A DNA stretch of 64,000 bases from Isoetes taiwanensis. Its lineage: Eukaryota > Streptophyta > Lycopodiopsida > Isoetales > Isoetaceae. The DNA lies in the NCBI GenBank assembly GCA_021234155.1, contig JAJEKV010000006.1:4747727-4811726 (forward strand). The letters run 5' to 3'. Below are positions 10,594 through 21,852 of this stretch, one piece after another; the first letter of the stretch is position 1; each line of letters starts with the position of its first letter. The position numbers and the translations under genes were made by a program. The notes beneath the pieces are model-generated. The model was given only the letters and a program-made list of their open reading frames with translations, was not told the origin of the DNA and searched no databases.

Positions 10594-11445
10594 TCAAACT
10601 CAAGCCGGGGCATTAAATAGAGATGAATTAAATGATTAGCCAAAATGGCAAAAGAATCTAGTCCATCGTGGACCAGAAGTAACTGTACCCGTCCCAACTT
10701 CAAGGTTTCCCAGTTTTGTGCATTCGCGCACCAAATGGTGACCCAAGTCTTTTGAGATGGAATATCCCTATTTCTGATTGTTCTCGACCCATTCTAGGGC
10801 GTCATCTAAACAATCCGATTTGCTTAATGTTTGAAAATGCCTGCTGATTATCATAGCAGATGGAAACAATAAAACATCCAATCTTATTTTGAACATATAC
10901 CTGAAGAAATGGCAACCACGTGTTGTTTTGAACATGGAGTCTTTTACAGATTAACACCCAGGTTATATGGAATCCTGAAAATTGCTGCAACGCCAACCTG
11001 ATCCAAGCCTGAGGCGGCAACCTACCAGCAACTGGCTGCCATGGCCGAGCTCTTGGGCCAAACCCATGTATGCTGACCGCCAGTTTACTGGCAACAGCCA
11101 GTTTGGAGCAGTCACAAGCATATCCTAAGCATATGTCGGCATATACTTGGATATGCCATAAACCCCACATAAACGAGGGTTTGCCCCCCTTAGGGGCAAC
11201 CCAAAAAAAAAAGGGAAGCTCAAGCACTAAAATGGGTAGAGTTCGTTTCTCCCGCACCCCCTCCCTTTTCAAAAAAAAAAAAAAAAACACCTAGCTCAAA
11301 GCACTTTAGATTGCTTTTCATAGAAATCTACAGAAAGAGAACTCTTGTAGTTATAATAAAAACAACTAACATAATAGAAAACGTTTACATATGATAGTCC
11401 ATGTCTTATACTCACTTCACAACATAATTATAGACCAACAGTACT
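10594..11445. other. Intergenic, A-run only
   Basis: No gene is supported. A homopolymer A run lies at 11270-11287 just after a C/T-rich stretch, possibly a retroposed tail. The 162-codon minus frame across it is driven by that run and has no family resemblance. Confidence 0.45.
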
Positions 11446-12706
11446 TCAAAGATTGAACATTGCAATAGCAAAATAGCATAAATGAAAATTTAAATCAGTC
11501 TTCAAGGTGCCACATATGGATCTGATCCAGAATCCCAGATAAGATGAACGAATGTAATCTGGTGAAACATAACAAGTCTCATCCTCGTCTACTTCATTGT
11601 TAGCAGCATCATCAACATCATGGTCAACCACATCCTTATCACGTTCATCTTGCTCTTCTACATCATCTTCCCAATCCTATGGCTCTGTATGGCTTTCCTT
11701 TACACCTGCCTATGACACTGAAGCAACTTTAAATTAGCACTCACAAACACCAAATCCGACATCCTTGATGGAGAAGCCTTATTCTTTTCTTGCTTGTGAC
11801 ATGGCTAAAGACGCTACAAAGCCTCTCAAGTGGAGAAGAGGATGCCCCTTTGCTAAGTATATAAACTGCCATGGCTTGCAATTCTGGTGTCTCTCCTCCA
11901 TACTCCCATTCTATTCTATTCCCACTAAAGAGAGGATGCAAACTTGAAGCGAACCGTTTGTGCATCCATTGTTCCAAACCTCTCTTCCTCCTGCCTATAG
12001 ACTCCATATTGTTCTCTTATGATGTGAATTTTATCCACATCTCCAATCATCATGTCAAGCACCTTGTCTAAATGATCACACACTTGTGGATCCTGCCATT
12101 ACTTGTTCCCTTGGAACTCAAGATTCAAGTAAAATGCAGCAGCTTGAATTGGAGCATTGTAATCATCCCATCTTTTTGCACACAATTGATTCAATTGCTC
12201 AAACTTTTCCTCATTCTTCTCCAACTTCTTGATGTGCCCAATTGTCCTATGCATGCCCTCATAAACCTTGCCAATGCAAGGAACATTATTATCAACAAGG
12301 CGTAGCATCACGATAATTAGCTCTACAACCTGAATGTGATACTCAACATTAGTCCAAAAATCATCATCAAATACAATCTCATAGCAAGCTTTACCTGTAG
12401 TTGAGCGTGCATTTTTAGACTTGTGATAGCTTTCATCAACAAATAAACATTTCAACACCCAATGCAATTCATGCAACCCTTCTAGTATAATGTAATGAAA
12501 TTGTAACCAAAGCGTGTCTCGCAATACTTAAGCAAACCCTTACCATTGTGATTTTCTTGTGTCAGCTTCAAGCATTGTGCTTTGATTGCTGAATGCCCGT
12601 TCACATACGTAACCAGTAATTTCCCTTTTTGCACCAAGGATGCAACATGTGGTAGGCTTTCAATGTCCTTCAACAAGTTATTAAGACAATAGTAATGCAT
12701 GGACAA
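11446..12706 (-). pseudogene. hAT-family transposase remnant
   Basis: Minus-strand frames read in order. 12706-12482 matches the core around a LKDI segment and ends CETRFGYNF. 12524-12099 continues after a frameshift near 12490 (containing KSKNARST, VMLRLVDNN.P..GKVYEGM and KRWDD). 12007-11741 carries the C-terminal dimerisation block with the hallmark LQAMAVYILS..ASSSPLERLCSVFS and KKRIRL. This is the order and motif set of plant hAT transposases, which excise elements through an RNase H-like fold. Frames are broken and the N-terminal BED zinc finger was not found, so it cannot be active. 11631-11446 may be the acidic tail. No terminal inverted repeats or 8-bp duplications were located. Confidence 0.82.
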
Positions 12707-12859
12707 AAGAAAATTTGTGGATCCACAACACTAACTGCATACACATTTGCCTATGAAGAAGCGCAAACTAATAACCTCCATTTGCATAGATGCAAACCAC
12801 CTCAGAATTAAGATAGGCAGATGAGTCTAGGGGGTATGGAAGGACACGATTTATCAGTG

Positions 12860-13225
12860 TTGCCAGCTAGGAATCATTGAGGATGTGTGTCACACTCTTT
12901 AGAATTATCCGGCACTCGACCATGTCCAGTCATGCTATGCTGAGCTGGTCCCATCTAACCAATCACTCCATGTGATTTGGGCATGGCTTCAGTAGGGTTG
13001 TGGGGATCATATCTGCAAGAGGTGATGGATATGTGCACTTAGCTCTATCGTTGGACATTATCTTGACAGTATGCATTGTACAATTTATCAGCATGCTTTT
13101 TACTATCAAAGTTCTTCTCTTGAAAACCCTTCTGAAGCAGTGTTCTCTAATCCTAACAGTAATACATTTGTTGTGCTCTTTGATAAGGTTCCATAGGCCA
13201 ATTGGTCTTCGTGGATGATAAGATC
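12860..13225 (+). mobile_element. LINE 3'-end fragment
   Basis: The right end has a CCATAGGCCAATTGGTC..CGTGGATGATAA motif that closely matches the 3' end of the better-preserved LINE at 30572-30610. About 100 bp upstream, a decayed version of that element's hairpin is present (around 13080-13165). It is a heavily mutated 5'-truncated copy of the same family with no clear tail. Confidence 0.7.
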
Positions 13226-13229
13226 CCAT

Positions 13230-13735
13230 GAAATTGAATTCGTAACTTAAAAAGTTATCAACTCATGGTTATCACCTACTCATGTCTTCCACCTTTGGTT
13301 CTTAATTACCTTTGTGTCTCCTAGCTTCCACAAGCTAGTGGTTGCTACCTACTATAATCAAAATGTTACAAAGCATAGTAGATTCTCCCACATACAAAGC
13401 TAGTCTCTTCTAGAAGTAAGGTGGAGATGGTGGAACATGTGAGGGGCCTGGTGTAAATGGATTATTATCTATAGTAGAAACTAGTCCTGGTAAAAAGCTA
13501 TAAACAACTACTAGATGCTCCATCTTTTTTTGAAACTCCATTTGGTTGAAAGATGGAGGTATTCCAATCTATGTTGCTATATATCCTGCAATGCTCATGG
13601 CTTGCACTTCAGAAACATTAAAGCGATTTGTCATTACATGAATTTTAACAAGTTCAAAACCCTTGCTTTGATATCATTTGATACGATTTATGTCAAACAA
13701 CAATTTGTTTTTTTATAGAGAGAGAGTTTTTTTAT
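13230..13735. other. Intergenic, no feature seen
   Basis: AT-rich sequence with no supported gene. A short GA run (TAGAGAGAGAG) begins near 13718. Confidence 0.45.
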
Positions 13736-13860
13736 TCATTTATTATAGAAAAAAGTACACTGCAAGCAATTCTCAAGGCCAATAAAGACCATGAGAAATC
13801 TTTAAAACTGTGTAAATGCTATGATCCAATGGCCAAGATTCACTCGCTCCAATTCCACGG
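13736..13860 (-). mobile_element. Possible retroposed 3' end
   Basis: On the minus strand the segment ends in AATAAATGAATAAAAAAA and then CTCTCTCT, which looks like a polyadenylation signal plus a short A-rich tail. It may be the 3' end of a retroposed transcript inserted at the broken gypsy element. No coding part was recognised. Confidence 0.35.
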
Positions 13861-13865
13861 TCAAA

Positions 13866-14076
13866 AGCTTTTGGAAGGGGAAAAAGGAAAAGGGCAAAAC
13901 AGGAAGGGAAAAAGGGGAAAAAGGGGAAGGGTAAAAAAGGAAGGCAAAAAGGAAAAAAGAGGGGAAAAGAAGGAAGGGAAAAGGGAAAGGCGAGGGAAAT
14001 AAAAAAAAGGGAAAAAGGAAAATTAAAAGGGGAGGGTAATGGAAAGGAAAAATAAAAAAGGGGGGATAAGCGGGGA
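13866..14076 (+). repeat. Long homopurine-homopyrimidine tract
   Basis: About 210 bp almost entirely of A and G on the plus strand (AGGGAAAAAGGGGAAAAAGG style), with only a few pyrimidines. It lies at the truncated left edge of the gypsy element. Such tracts can form triplex (H-DNA) structures. The minus frame across it is a Phe/Pro/Ser artefact. Confidence 0.85.
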
Positions 14077-14077
14077 G

Positions 14078-15660
14078 TCAAAAAGGGGAAAGCCGAACTC
14101 TTTTATCCAAAAGACGCTCTGGCGTTACAGAGGAGTTTAAGACAATTGGTATACTTTGCGGACTAACCACATTAGAAGTATCTAGTATAGCCCTTTTCAG
14201 CTGACTTACATGAAACACAGGATGGATCCTTACTTCCTGCAGTAAGTTCAACTCGTACGCTGTTTCGCCCATCCTTTTAGTAATCCTAAAAGGTCCAGCA
14301 TACCGCGGAGTAAGTTTGGGCACCCGACCCTTCGTCAAAGGCCGCAAAGTGTTCATTCTTAACGCAGAAGGATAAACAACCCTTAGGAAAACATAATCAC
14401 CTTCGGCATAACAGATATCACGTCTATGCTGATTAGCGGACGTTCGTGCCCTATCTTGAGCTTTTCGCAAAGCTTGCTTGCATTGCCGCAAGATTGCATC
14501 CATATCATGGAGCATATGTATTGCAACTTCGGTTCGGAGATACTTATGTATCAATAAGCCCTTGGATTTCGACCCATCATAGCCACAAAGGGAGTCATCT
14601 GAATTCCTGTATGATGGCTATTATTGTAGGCGAACTCTAGATAGGGTAAATAATCTTCCCACCTAGATTGCTTTTCGTGGACAAAGCTTCGCAACATATC
14701 CTCTAGGATCATGTTTATGCGCTCGGTTTGCCTGTCCGTCTAAAGGATGATTTTTACTACTCGTGTATAATCGGATCCTCAATACTTTCATGAGATCTCT
14801 CCAGAAGTGACCCGTGATCTTAGTGTCCCCATCACTTACAATGGACAAGGGAAGTCCAAAAGTTGGAAATATGTGTTGCATATAGGCAACTGCTACGTCA
14901 TGTCCTTTTAATACTATGAACTTAGCATACTTGGTTAATGCGACTATAAAGTCCATACTCACGCTTTCCCAACGTTCATTTGGTATAGGGAGGGGTTGTA
15001 ATAATCCCGGGGTTTTCCCATGTTCCGTCTTCACAGCTTGACACACCAAACAGCGACTCTTGTGGAGTGTCATGGTGCTCATGTAGAATTGACTCCCTAA
15101 GATCCCCACTCGAAGGAACATAAATCCTTCCCTTGTAAAATTGCAATCCCTCTTGCTCAGTCCACAGCTCCCCAAGCTTGACTATTGCCGGATCTTGCTG
15201 ATCCCCAGGATATGCATCCTTGATCCTTTCTATAAGATCACTTGCCAAAGTTGTTAAGGTATTTATATGCTTAACCCTTGATAACGCATCGGCAACTGGA
15301 TTATTTTTGCCAGGCGTATGCTCAATGGAGAAATGAAACTCATGGAGAAAGTCTAGCCACCTGGCCTGTCTCGGGCTAATCTCGGCTTGACTTTGCAAGA
15401 ACCTCAACGGTTTATGGTCGGTATAGACGATAAACTTGCGTGGTTCTTTGCTCGTCCCACTACGCAAGTGGTGCCTCCAAGTCTTTAACGCATGCACAAT
15501 AGCTAACAATTCTTGCTCATAGGTTGCGTAATTCCTTTCAATAGGACTTAGCTTTCGATTTTCATAAGCCACTACGTGTCCTTGCTGCATTAATACTGCG
15601 CCTAACGCTTCCCCACAAGCGTCAGTATAGACCTAGAATGCCTGATTCAAGTCCGGCACC
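14078..15660 (-). pseudogene. gypsy pol remnant: RNase H and integrase
   Basis: From right to left on the minus strand: the end of the polymerase linker (KVPDLNQAF, then a stop, then YTDACGEALGAVL) and RNase H (TYEQELLAIVHALKTWRH, YTDHKPLRFL, HTPGKNNPVADALSR). The integrase zinc-binding region (HHDTP.....C..C) and part of the DDE core (ERWESVSMDFI, DGDTKITGHFW) follow, and then the integrase C-terminus with HPVFHVSQLK near 14230. The frame changes near 15175-14976 and again near 14660-14554, with an in-frame stop near 15634. No chromodomain was seen before the break. These domains normally degrade the RNA template and insert the cDNA; here they are inactive relics. Confidence 0.88.
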
Positions 15661-15670
15661 TTTACCACAT

Positions 15671-16142
15671 ATTTGCCGTATAAAAAGTAAAAGATACGGC
15701 AAAAAAAATTTTCCGACGTCGGAAGATTTTCGTGTACGCAAAAACATCTAATTCGCGTACACAAAAGTTTTTTCGCGTACGCAAAACAGACGCAAAAGTT
15801 TTTTCGCGTACGCAAAACATTGAAAACCGCGTACGCGGAAAAAAAATAAAAAAAAAAATAAAAAAAATCCGCGTACGAATTTGAAATTTGAATGCAAAAT
15901 CCTATAAACCGCGTACGCGAAACTTTTTTCACATACGCGAAATAGTATAAAGCGGGTAGCAAAAAAAAAAATTTACGAATTTGAAATTTGAAAACCGCGT
16001 ACGCGAAACCTTTCTGTTTTCCCGACGCGAAACCTTACCATTTCCCGACGCGAAACAGAAGGTTCCGCGTATGCAAAATTTTTTTTTTCGGCCGGCGACT
16101 AAAAAATATGTAAAATACGTATTTTTTAACTTTATACGTCAG
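15671..16142. repeat. CGCGTACGCGAAA-rich block replacing reverse transcriptase
   Basis: About 470 bp in which CGCGTACGCGAAA and close variants (CGCGTACGCAAAA, CCGACGCGAAAC) recur at least ten times, separated by A or T runs; a GAATTTGAAATTTGAA segment occurs twice. The ends are imperfect inverted repeats: CGTATAAAAAGTAAAAGATACG on the left (about 15678-15698) against CGTATAAAGTTAAAAAATACG read inward from the right (about 16138-16117). Left and right neighbours are gypsy RNase H and protease, so the block occupies the place of the whole reverse transcriptase. No target duplication was found. Confidence 0.75.
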
Positions 16143-16168
16143 GAATTTAGATTTTGTACGTACAGAAC

Positions 16169-16384
16169 CTATCCCTGCCCTAGATCATGTACTAAATCTG
16201 CAGAAATAAAGTTATAAGTGCTTCCAAAATCAACCAAAACAACCACGTTTCTATTATTGATTCTACCTAGCAATCTTATAACTTTATCTGCATAAGAGCG
16301 TGTAGGGCTTACCATTTTCTCTCGGGTGCTAACTGATAATGTCTCTACCTCTGGCTTATCATTTACCTTTGCGGTGCTGGCCAA
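16169..16384 (-). pseudogene. gypsy aspartic protease remnant
   Basis: The minus frame contains VLVDFGSTYNFIS, the retroviral-type protease active-site region. The usual VLVDSGST serine/threonine after the catalytic Asp is Phe here, a disabling change. An in-frame stop follows shortly after and the sequence then runs into the CGCG-rich block. Confidence 0.8.
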
Positions 16385-16399
16385 AACTTTCTTGCGAGG

Positions 16400-17671
16400 C
16401 TTGGTACATTCCCGGGCAAAATGCCCTACTACCCCGTAACGATAACACTCCTTGGGTTTATCTGTTTCGGTGTCACCTTCCTTGGCCTTGCCCCAGTGGG
16501 CTTGTCCTTGGAATCATTCTTCTGCTTCTTAGAAGGAGCAGATCCGTGGGAAGTTCCCTCGACCCTTTTTGTCTTCCAATTAGCAAAGTTTTGTGCCTTC
16601 TTGGACTCTCCCCTATCTATCAGTTTCTTGGCAATCTTAACAGCCAGCTCAAAGTCAGCAGGTTCAGCCTGCAACAAATGTGAGCATCTCATAGACCGTT
16701 TATAAAATGATCTACGTGCATCCCTGCAGTAATCTCAGGTAATCGTGAAAAGGGCGCCCTCAGCTCTGTCATATAATTCCATAGAGACCCTGTCTGAGTG
16801 AGCTCTTTTAGCTGTATGAGTGCATGTCGCCGGTAATGGTGAAGTGTATACTCCTATTGGAACAAGCGACAAAAATCCCTCCAAGTACGCAGCTTCTGAC
16901 CATTGTCCGTGTGGATGTCCCACCAAGCAGCAGCCGGTCCCTTTAACTTCAGGGTGGCATACATCAGCCGGGCATTCTCCCTTTCTTTGTGGCTGCAAAA
17001 TACAGCTTCATTTGATTGAACCAACGCATAGCCTGCTCAGGCGTAACATCCTTGCCATAGAAATCGAACATCTTTACACGCTCCAAAGACTTAATCTCTT
17101 CACCAAAAAGCTCCCACAGGGATTCTTCCGGCTGAGCAATACCTTCCATGACACCTTGAGCTGTCAGTTCATCGGGCAGCCCCATTTTATTCCCCATGGT
17201 GCACTCGGTCCCGGATGTGCAACTTTGTGAGAAACATCACGGTTTGCCCCTGGAGCAGTGGGAACCGCCCTAGCCACTAGTAGAAATTTTTCTACTACAT
17301 TACTTAAACGAACTTCCCGGACTTTGTCTTCAGCAGCCCACTTCTGCAGGTTTTCTTGCATCAAGCCTAGGGTGTTTTTGAACTTAGCTTGCTCAAATTT
17401 GATCTCGTTCAGTTCCCTAGACAATTGGTTGACATGACCCTCATTCTCGTCAGGTAAGTTTTCACTTACTGGGACCCCGCTCAAGTACTTGCTCCCGGGG
17501 CGTTGCCGGCATTTTCATTACCGGCATTAGCTGCACTTGCAGCAGTTACATGGTCAACACCTACAGGAATAGCTGATGTCTCGAGGGGCGGGTATTATGC
17601 CCTTTTCGGCGGATGCACTTCGGCAATCCATCAACAGGTCCTGCTAGTATATCTGGCACAGGTTCAGTCAT
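16400..17671 (-). pseudogene. gypsy gag remnant
   Basis: gag begins with ATG at 17671, directly after the primer site, and shifts frame within about 60 nt. The capsid region is recognisable (MFDFYGKDVTPEQAMRWFNQMKLYF, NARLMYATLKLKGPAAAWW) and the nucleocapsid zinc knuckle lies near 16440-16400. The knuckle reads C-x2-Y-x4-H-x4-C, so the second cysteine is lost. Several frameshifts separate the pieces. Gag would normally form the cytoplasmic particle that packages element RNA. Confidence 0.82.
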
Positions 17672-17674
17672 ACT

Positions 17675-17686
17675 GCTCTGATACCA
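17675..17686 (-). promoter_or_regulatory. Primer-binding site, initiator tRNA-Met 3' end
   Basis: On the minus strand TGGTATCAGAGC lies one base after the LTR end. It is complementary to the 3' end of plant initiator tRNA-Met, the standard plant primer site. Confidence 0.92.
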
Positions 17687-17687
17687 C

Positions 17688-18613
17688 TGTTATGGCGAAA
17701 AAAAAATTCCTAAACAATCCTCGCCCGCGTAGAGTACGCCGGTCAGCTTTCGCCTAACCATGGATCCCAGATCCCCTCGCTGATCAATTTGGCCTGCTCC
17801 CCAACCGGAGTTTCTTCAGACGACTGGATCCTCTCGACAAATTCCCTGACCGAATAGCATTTCGACTGCACGGATGCTGACTTCGCCTACGGGAAGAATC
17901 AATGCGCTGCTCTGTGGCCACTACAACAACTTCGTGCTACTAAATCGATCACTCGATCAAGTTTCAAACCCGGATAATTGCTTCTAACTGCAAAACGGCT
18001 TCTTTCTCTCAGGACCCAATTCTGACCTCCTTCATAAATTCGCCCTCCGGGCTTTATAATCATCACCACTGAAGCTATCTGCGGTCCTCTCTCCAGTCAA
18101 TCCGGCCGAGCTGGCTCTTGATTCAATCCCAATTGCATCTTCCTTGGCCCACGACCACCGGATCACGGCATTCCGACTTGATAAGAATCTGTTCGACCTG
18201 TTTTATAACAGGTTTCGCCCATCGAGCCATTTTCTGCCACGTGTCCATATAATGGTCACCTTTAACCATAGCTATCTTCCATTTCTTTATATGAATGTTT
18301 TTTTAACCCCTAGTGCTAACACTAGTTCCACAAACAACTTAGTTAGCCATGCATTAATATATATCTTCCGCACCTACAGATCTTGCAAGCTCCTTCCGCA
18401 CTAATATTTGATAATATCAGTGCCCCTAGCGACCCATTATCCGCCGCTAGCAACTATTGTCACTTATTCCGCATTCTGTCACCATAGACTGATTATAGTC
18501 AACATGGCCCATTAATCACAACTGCCCGGCAATTGCAACTAACAATACCCCCATGCTCATGGACGTCCGTCAAGGGTCCGATTCCGGCTATACCCATGGG
18601 AGCACCTGTAACA
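17688..18613 (-). repeat. Solo-side 5' LTR of gypsy element, 926 bp
   Basis: The ends are short inverted repeats TGTTA...TAACA in either orientation. The boundary beside the primer site is sharp; the outer boundary is taken at the TAACA after GAGCACCTG. No partner LTR was found in the window. A TATA-like TATAAAG on the minus strand near 18054 may be its promoter. Confidence 0.8.
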
Positions 18614-19440
18614 TTGTTACATCACATACATGTCTTGCTGATTATGCCAGTATATCCTAAATGCTTCAAACCTCCATTTAGTCTTTATGACTAGCCTACA
18701 TATGTTCATAGTATAAGCAGATACACATGGGGCTTGAAGGATCATTGTGCAGTGGAGAGCCGGAATGGAGCTAAACAAGGGGGTTCACATTTGTATTCCA
18801 TATAATACATGTGTGTGAGCAGAGGAGGACTATTTTCAAAAATTTGAGGTATGTATACTTAAGCTCACTCTTACATTTTGGCGCCCGAGCTGCATGTACT
18901 TTCACGGTTTCAGCAGGGATTTTTTTGCAAGCTGCAGGACTTAGGAATGCGTTCGAGGTCTCATATTGAAGGCTTGGCTGCCTAAGATACGTTTAAAGGT
19001 CCTTCGAGTTCTGGGGGTAAATTTTTTATATTTTTTTATTTTGTTCCAACCTATTACAGAGTTTCTTATGAATGGATTAGGAAGTACTCTTATATTAGTA
19101 AGATAAAATACAAAGCATTGCTGAGGATTCGTTTGTGTAGTCCACCTCATTTCCTACAACAGTTTCTTTTTTGTAGCTCAAGCTTCCCTTTCCTCTATTT
19201 CAGCCTTCATTTGGTAAGAACTTGTGGTAGAACTGTAGTTTTCGTGCTTGCTTAAGAACTCCTAGAGTACTAATGGCCTGCCACGGGAACACGCCTAAGA
19301 TGGAAGCATGAGTTTGGATCTTTCCGATTTCTTCAGTTGGGTGAGAGCATAGTGATTTACTTATTTGCGTATGGTCAGCTACTTTGCAGCCATGTTTTGC
19401 CCTATTTAAGGTCAGTTTTATGCATAAGTTGTTGAAGCCT
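18614..19440. other. Intergenic, no feature seen
   Basis: No gene or repeat is supported between the gypsy LTR and the LRR pseudogene. Confidence 0.45.
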
Positions 19441-20260
19441 AGTATTATTCACAAGCTCTACATACTAATACCCCACAATTGCAATGCAACAAGCCATATA
19501 TTGGATTTGACCTCTTAATGCAATGACTAAGCATTAGATTGCCTAACTTTGGAACTATGGCAAGACCATGTATCTTTTGAAAGTTGAGCTCAATATTTTT
19601 CAAATTCAGCTGTGACAAAACATGGAAGTTGCTCATTCCTGTAATCTTGTTGTTGTTCATCATAACGTCTACTGGAGAAAAGGGATTTTGTTATTATTCA
19701 TCATAACATCCACCAGGAAAAAGGGAAGAACTCCATCCTTAGTATTCCCTTGCAGCCTGTTGGTGGAAAGGACCAAATTTTGAAGCCTTGCAAGGCTTCC
19801 AAGCCCTTGCAATTGATATAATATTATGAGATTTCTTATCAACTGCTGTAAACTACTAAAATCAGTCTGTAACCCTGTTAATCTATTGTGACTCAGGCAT
19901 AAATATTCAATGCTAGAAGGGAATATGTTTGGGATATTTCCAGTATGCCCCTAATTGGGAAAGTAAAGCGAGTAAAGAGATGGAAGTGTTACAACCCCTG
20001 CATGCAATACTGACTTTATTATTGCCAAGTGAAAGAGTGGATAAGCTAGTGAAGTGGCTCATGTTGGCTGACAGAGCAATAATTTGATTCCCATCCAAGT
20101 ATAGATCTTTAGATTGCTCAATTTTTCAAAGGACGGAAAGGCGCCACTTAAAGCATTATCGTAAAGGGCAAGATATATAAAATTGTGCAAAGATCCCAGT
20201 GATTCAGGAATATTAGCACTCGAATATTTCCTCTCACCGTGAGAAATGAGAAACAGGAAA
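19440..20260 (-). pseudogene. Leucine-rich repeat receptor-type pseudogene
   Basis: The minus strand encodes a run of plant extracellular LRRs of the IPxxLGxLxxLxxLxLxxNxLxG type. The clearest is around 20215-20110 (NIPESLGSLHNFIYLALYDN..SGAFP). Further leftward come FTSLSTLSLGNN, a SIEYLCLSHNRLTG unit and LVLSTNRLQG; a short segment near 19660-19720 is duplicated (VDVMMNNNKI twice). The reading frame is interrupted by stops and shifts and no transmembrane or kinase region was found. It derives from an LRR receptor-like protein or kinase, which would perceive extracellular ligands, but this copy is dead. Confidence 0.75.
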
Positions 20261-21852
20261 GCTTTTTCAACAATGATTTATCTCGTGATTTATCATTGCC
20301 AGACCTATGTCCTCTAGTAAATAGATGATCTTACACTTCTCCATGCAGCTAACGTAAAAAATGCAAGACCAAGTTTTCGAGACATTATCAACACAAATCT
20401 CTCTTGAAATAAGATATTAAGGCTACACTAACCATGCTCAAAGTTCCTTTCTATACTTAAAGCTGAAGAACATTTAGCCAAAAAGATCATGAAGATTTGC
20501 TCACCTCTTGCAAGCATCTATCGTCCATTCAAAACCCTATTGTACTTCAGATTTAATGCAGCAATATACTTGTATCTGCAGGGACAATTACACAAATAAA
20601 TATTAAAGTTAATTGTGGACAAGGTTATTCCAGCATGCATCCCATTCATCTATTGTGGGTTTACTCCCATCTTGTCAGTGCATGACAACAATAAAAGAGA
20701 ACCTCTAAGCTGAGGTTATTGATCGGGCATGTTAATACACAACCTTTTTTCAACCCTAAAGGTCTCAACGTTGAGCCTTATAAGGTTACAACAAGTTGAA
20801 GGCTACAAGATTGATGCTACAAAATGGCACATCTAGGTAAACTAGCACTAAATTTTGTAATTCCTTGCAATAAAATAGAATTGTCGTTTTTGAAGCCTTG
20901 ACAACATAAAGGGACTCAACACTTATGTGCACCAGGGCAAGCAATTCTCTGTCACTAACAACATCTTAACTCTCTTATAAAAGCTCCAATCTGTCCTTGT
21001 AAGTTTATTTGCGACAAGAATCCTAATCAGTTAGTGCATATGGATGTTGACTCTTAATTGTTCTTATTGCTCAATATCTTGCTTTTGCTTATGTTTTGCA
21101 TATAGTACCTATGTCAAGATTATTTGTGCTATAGAAATGATTCACATCAAGTAGAACATTCCTCCAATGAGCTATCACTAGAAAAAATGTGAATATATGC
21201 GAATTTGATACATGTAGACTAGATATGAGGTAGAGCATATTGCACAAAGAACACCTGGATTGCAATATGAAAGTTGTAAAAAGACACATTGCAAAGCTCC
21301 ATCCCAAATTGGATAAATTTATAGAACGATATCAGTATTGAATTGACAATTTATTACCCTGTTCTATGGCATTATATTTGTTGCTTATTACCCTGTTCTA
21401 TGGCATTATATTTGTTGCTCGTTCAACACTTCTAGCTCCATATCTATTTGCCCTCATCACGTTGCTTTATTGCTTTATGGATGTTTTGAAATACAAGAAT
21501 TTACTTGTCGTCAGATTGCCGCAAGAACAAACCAATTGGATATCTATTCTCTAAGAAATCAAATCAATACCAATTGCAGTGCGGGAAACTTCTCAAATGC
21601 TACCTATGAACACGTTGAAATTTCATTGTATTTTCTTGACCGTAGATCGAATCTAACGATTTAAAGGCTCTCCACGGGCACACAAAAATCTTAGCTAGCT
21701 GCAACGTGGATAATTTCAAATTGCTTCAAAGTCTCAACTCGTGTTGCAAACGTGAAAAAGAAAAGGAGAAAAATGAGACCTAGATTAAATGTGTGTACAT
21801 AGTACATGTATTGACTTCAAGAGCAATAAAATTACACCGTCATGTCATAACC
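20261..21852. other. Intergenic; 34-bp tandem duplication at 21353-21419
   Basis: AT-rich DNA downstream of the RDR gene. The only structure noticed is a perfect two-copy 34-bp repeat (ATTACCCTGTTCTATGGC...) starting at 21353 and 21387. The RDR 3' untranslated region should occupy the part just below 21853. Confidence 0.6.

Larger units (their letters stand above)
14078..18613 (-). mobile_element. Degenerate Ty3/gypsy LTR retrotransposon
   Basis: Minus-strand element. The 5' LTR is 18613-17688, the primer site 17686-17675, and gag, protease, RNase H and integrase run leftward to about 14078. The order protease, then (missing) reverse transcriptase, RNase H, integrase identifies Ty3/gypsy. 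The 3' LTR is absent, replaced at the left edge by the purine tract. The reverse transcriptase is replaced by a GC-patterned block (15671-16142). All domains carry stops or frameshifts, so the copy is dead. Confidence 0.88.

Noticed and set aside
10802-11290. 162-codon minus frame
   Set aside because: Starts in a homopolymer run and shows no domain or motif.
13773-14081. 102-codon Pro/Phe/Ser frame on the minus strand
   Set aside because: Translation of the polypurine tract.
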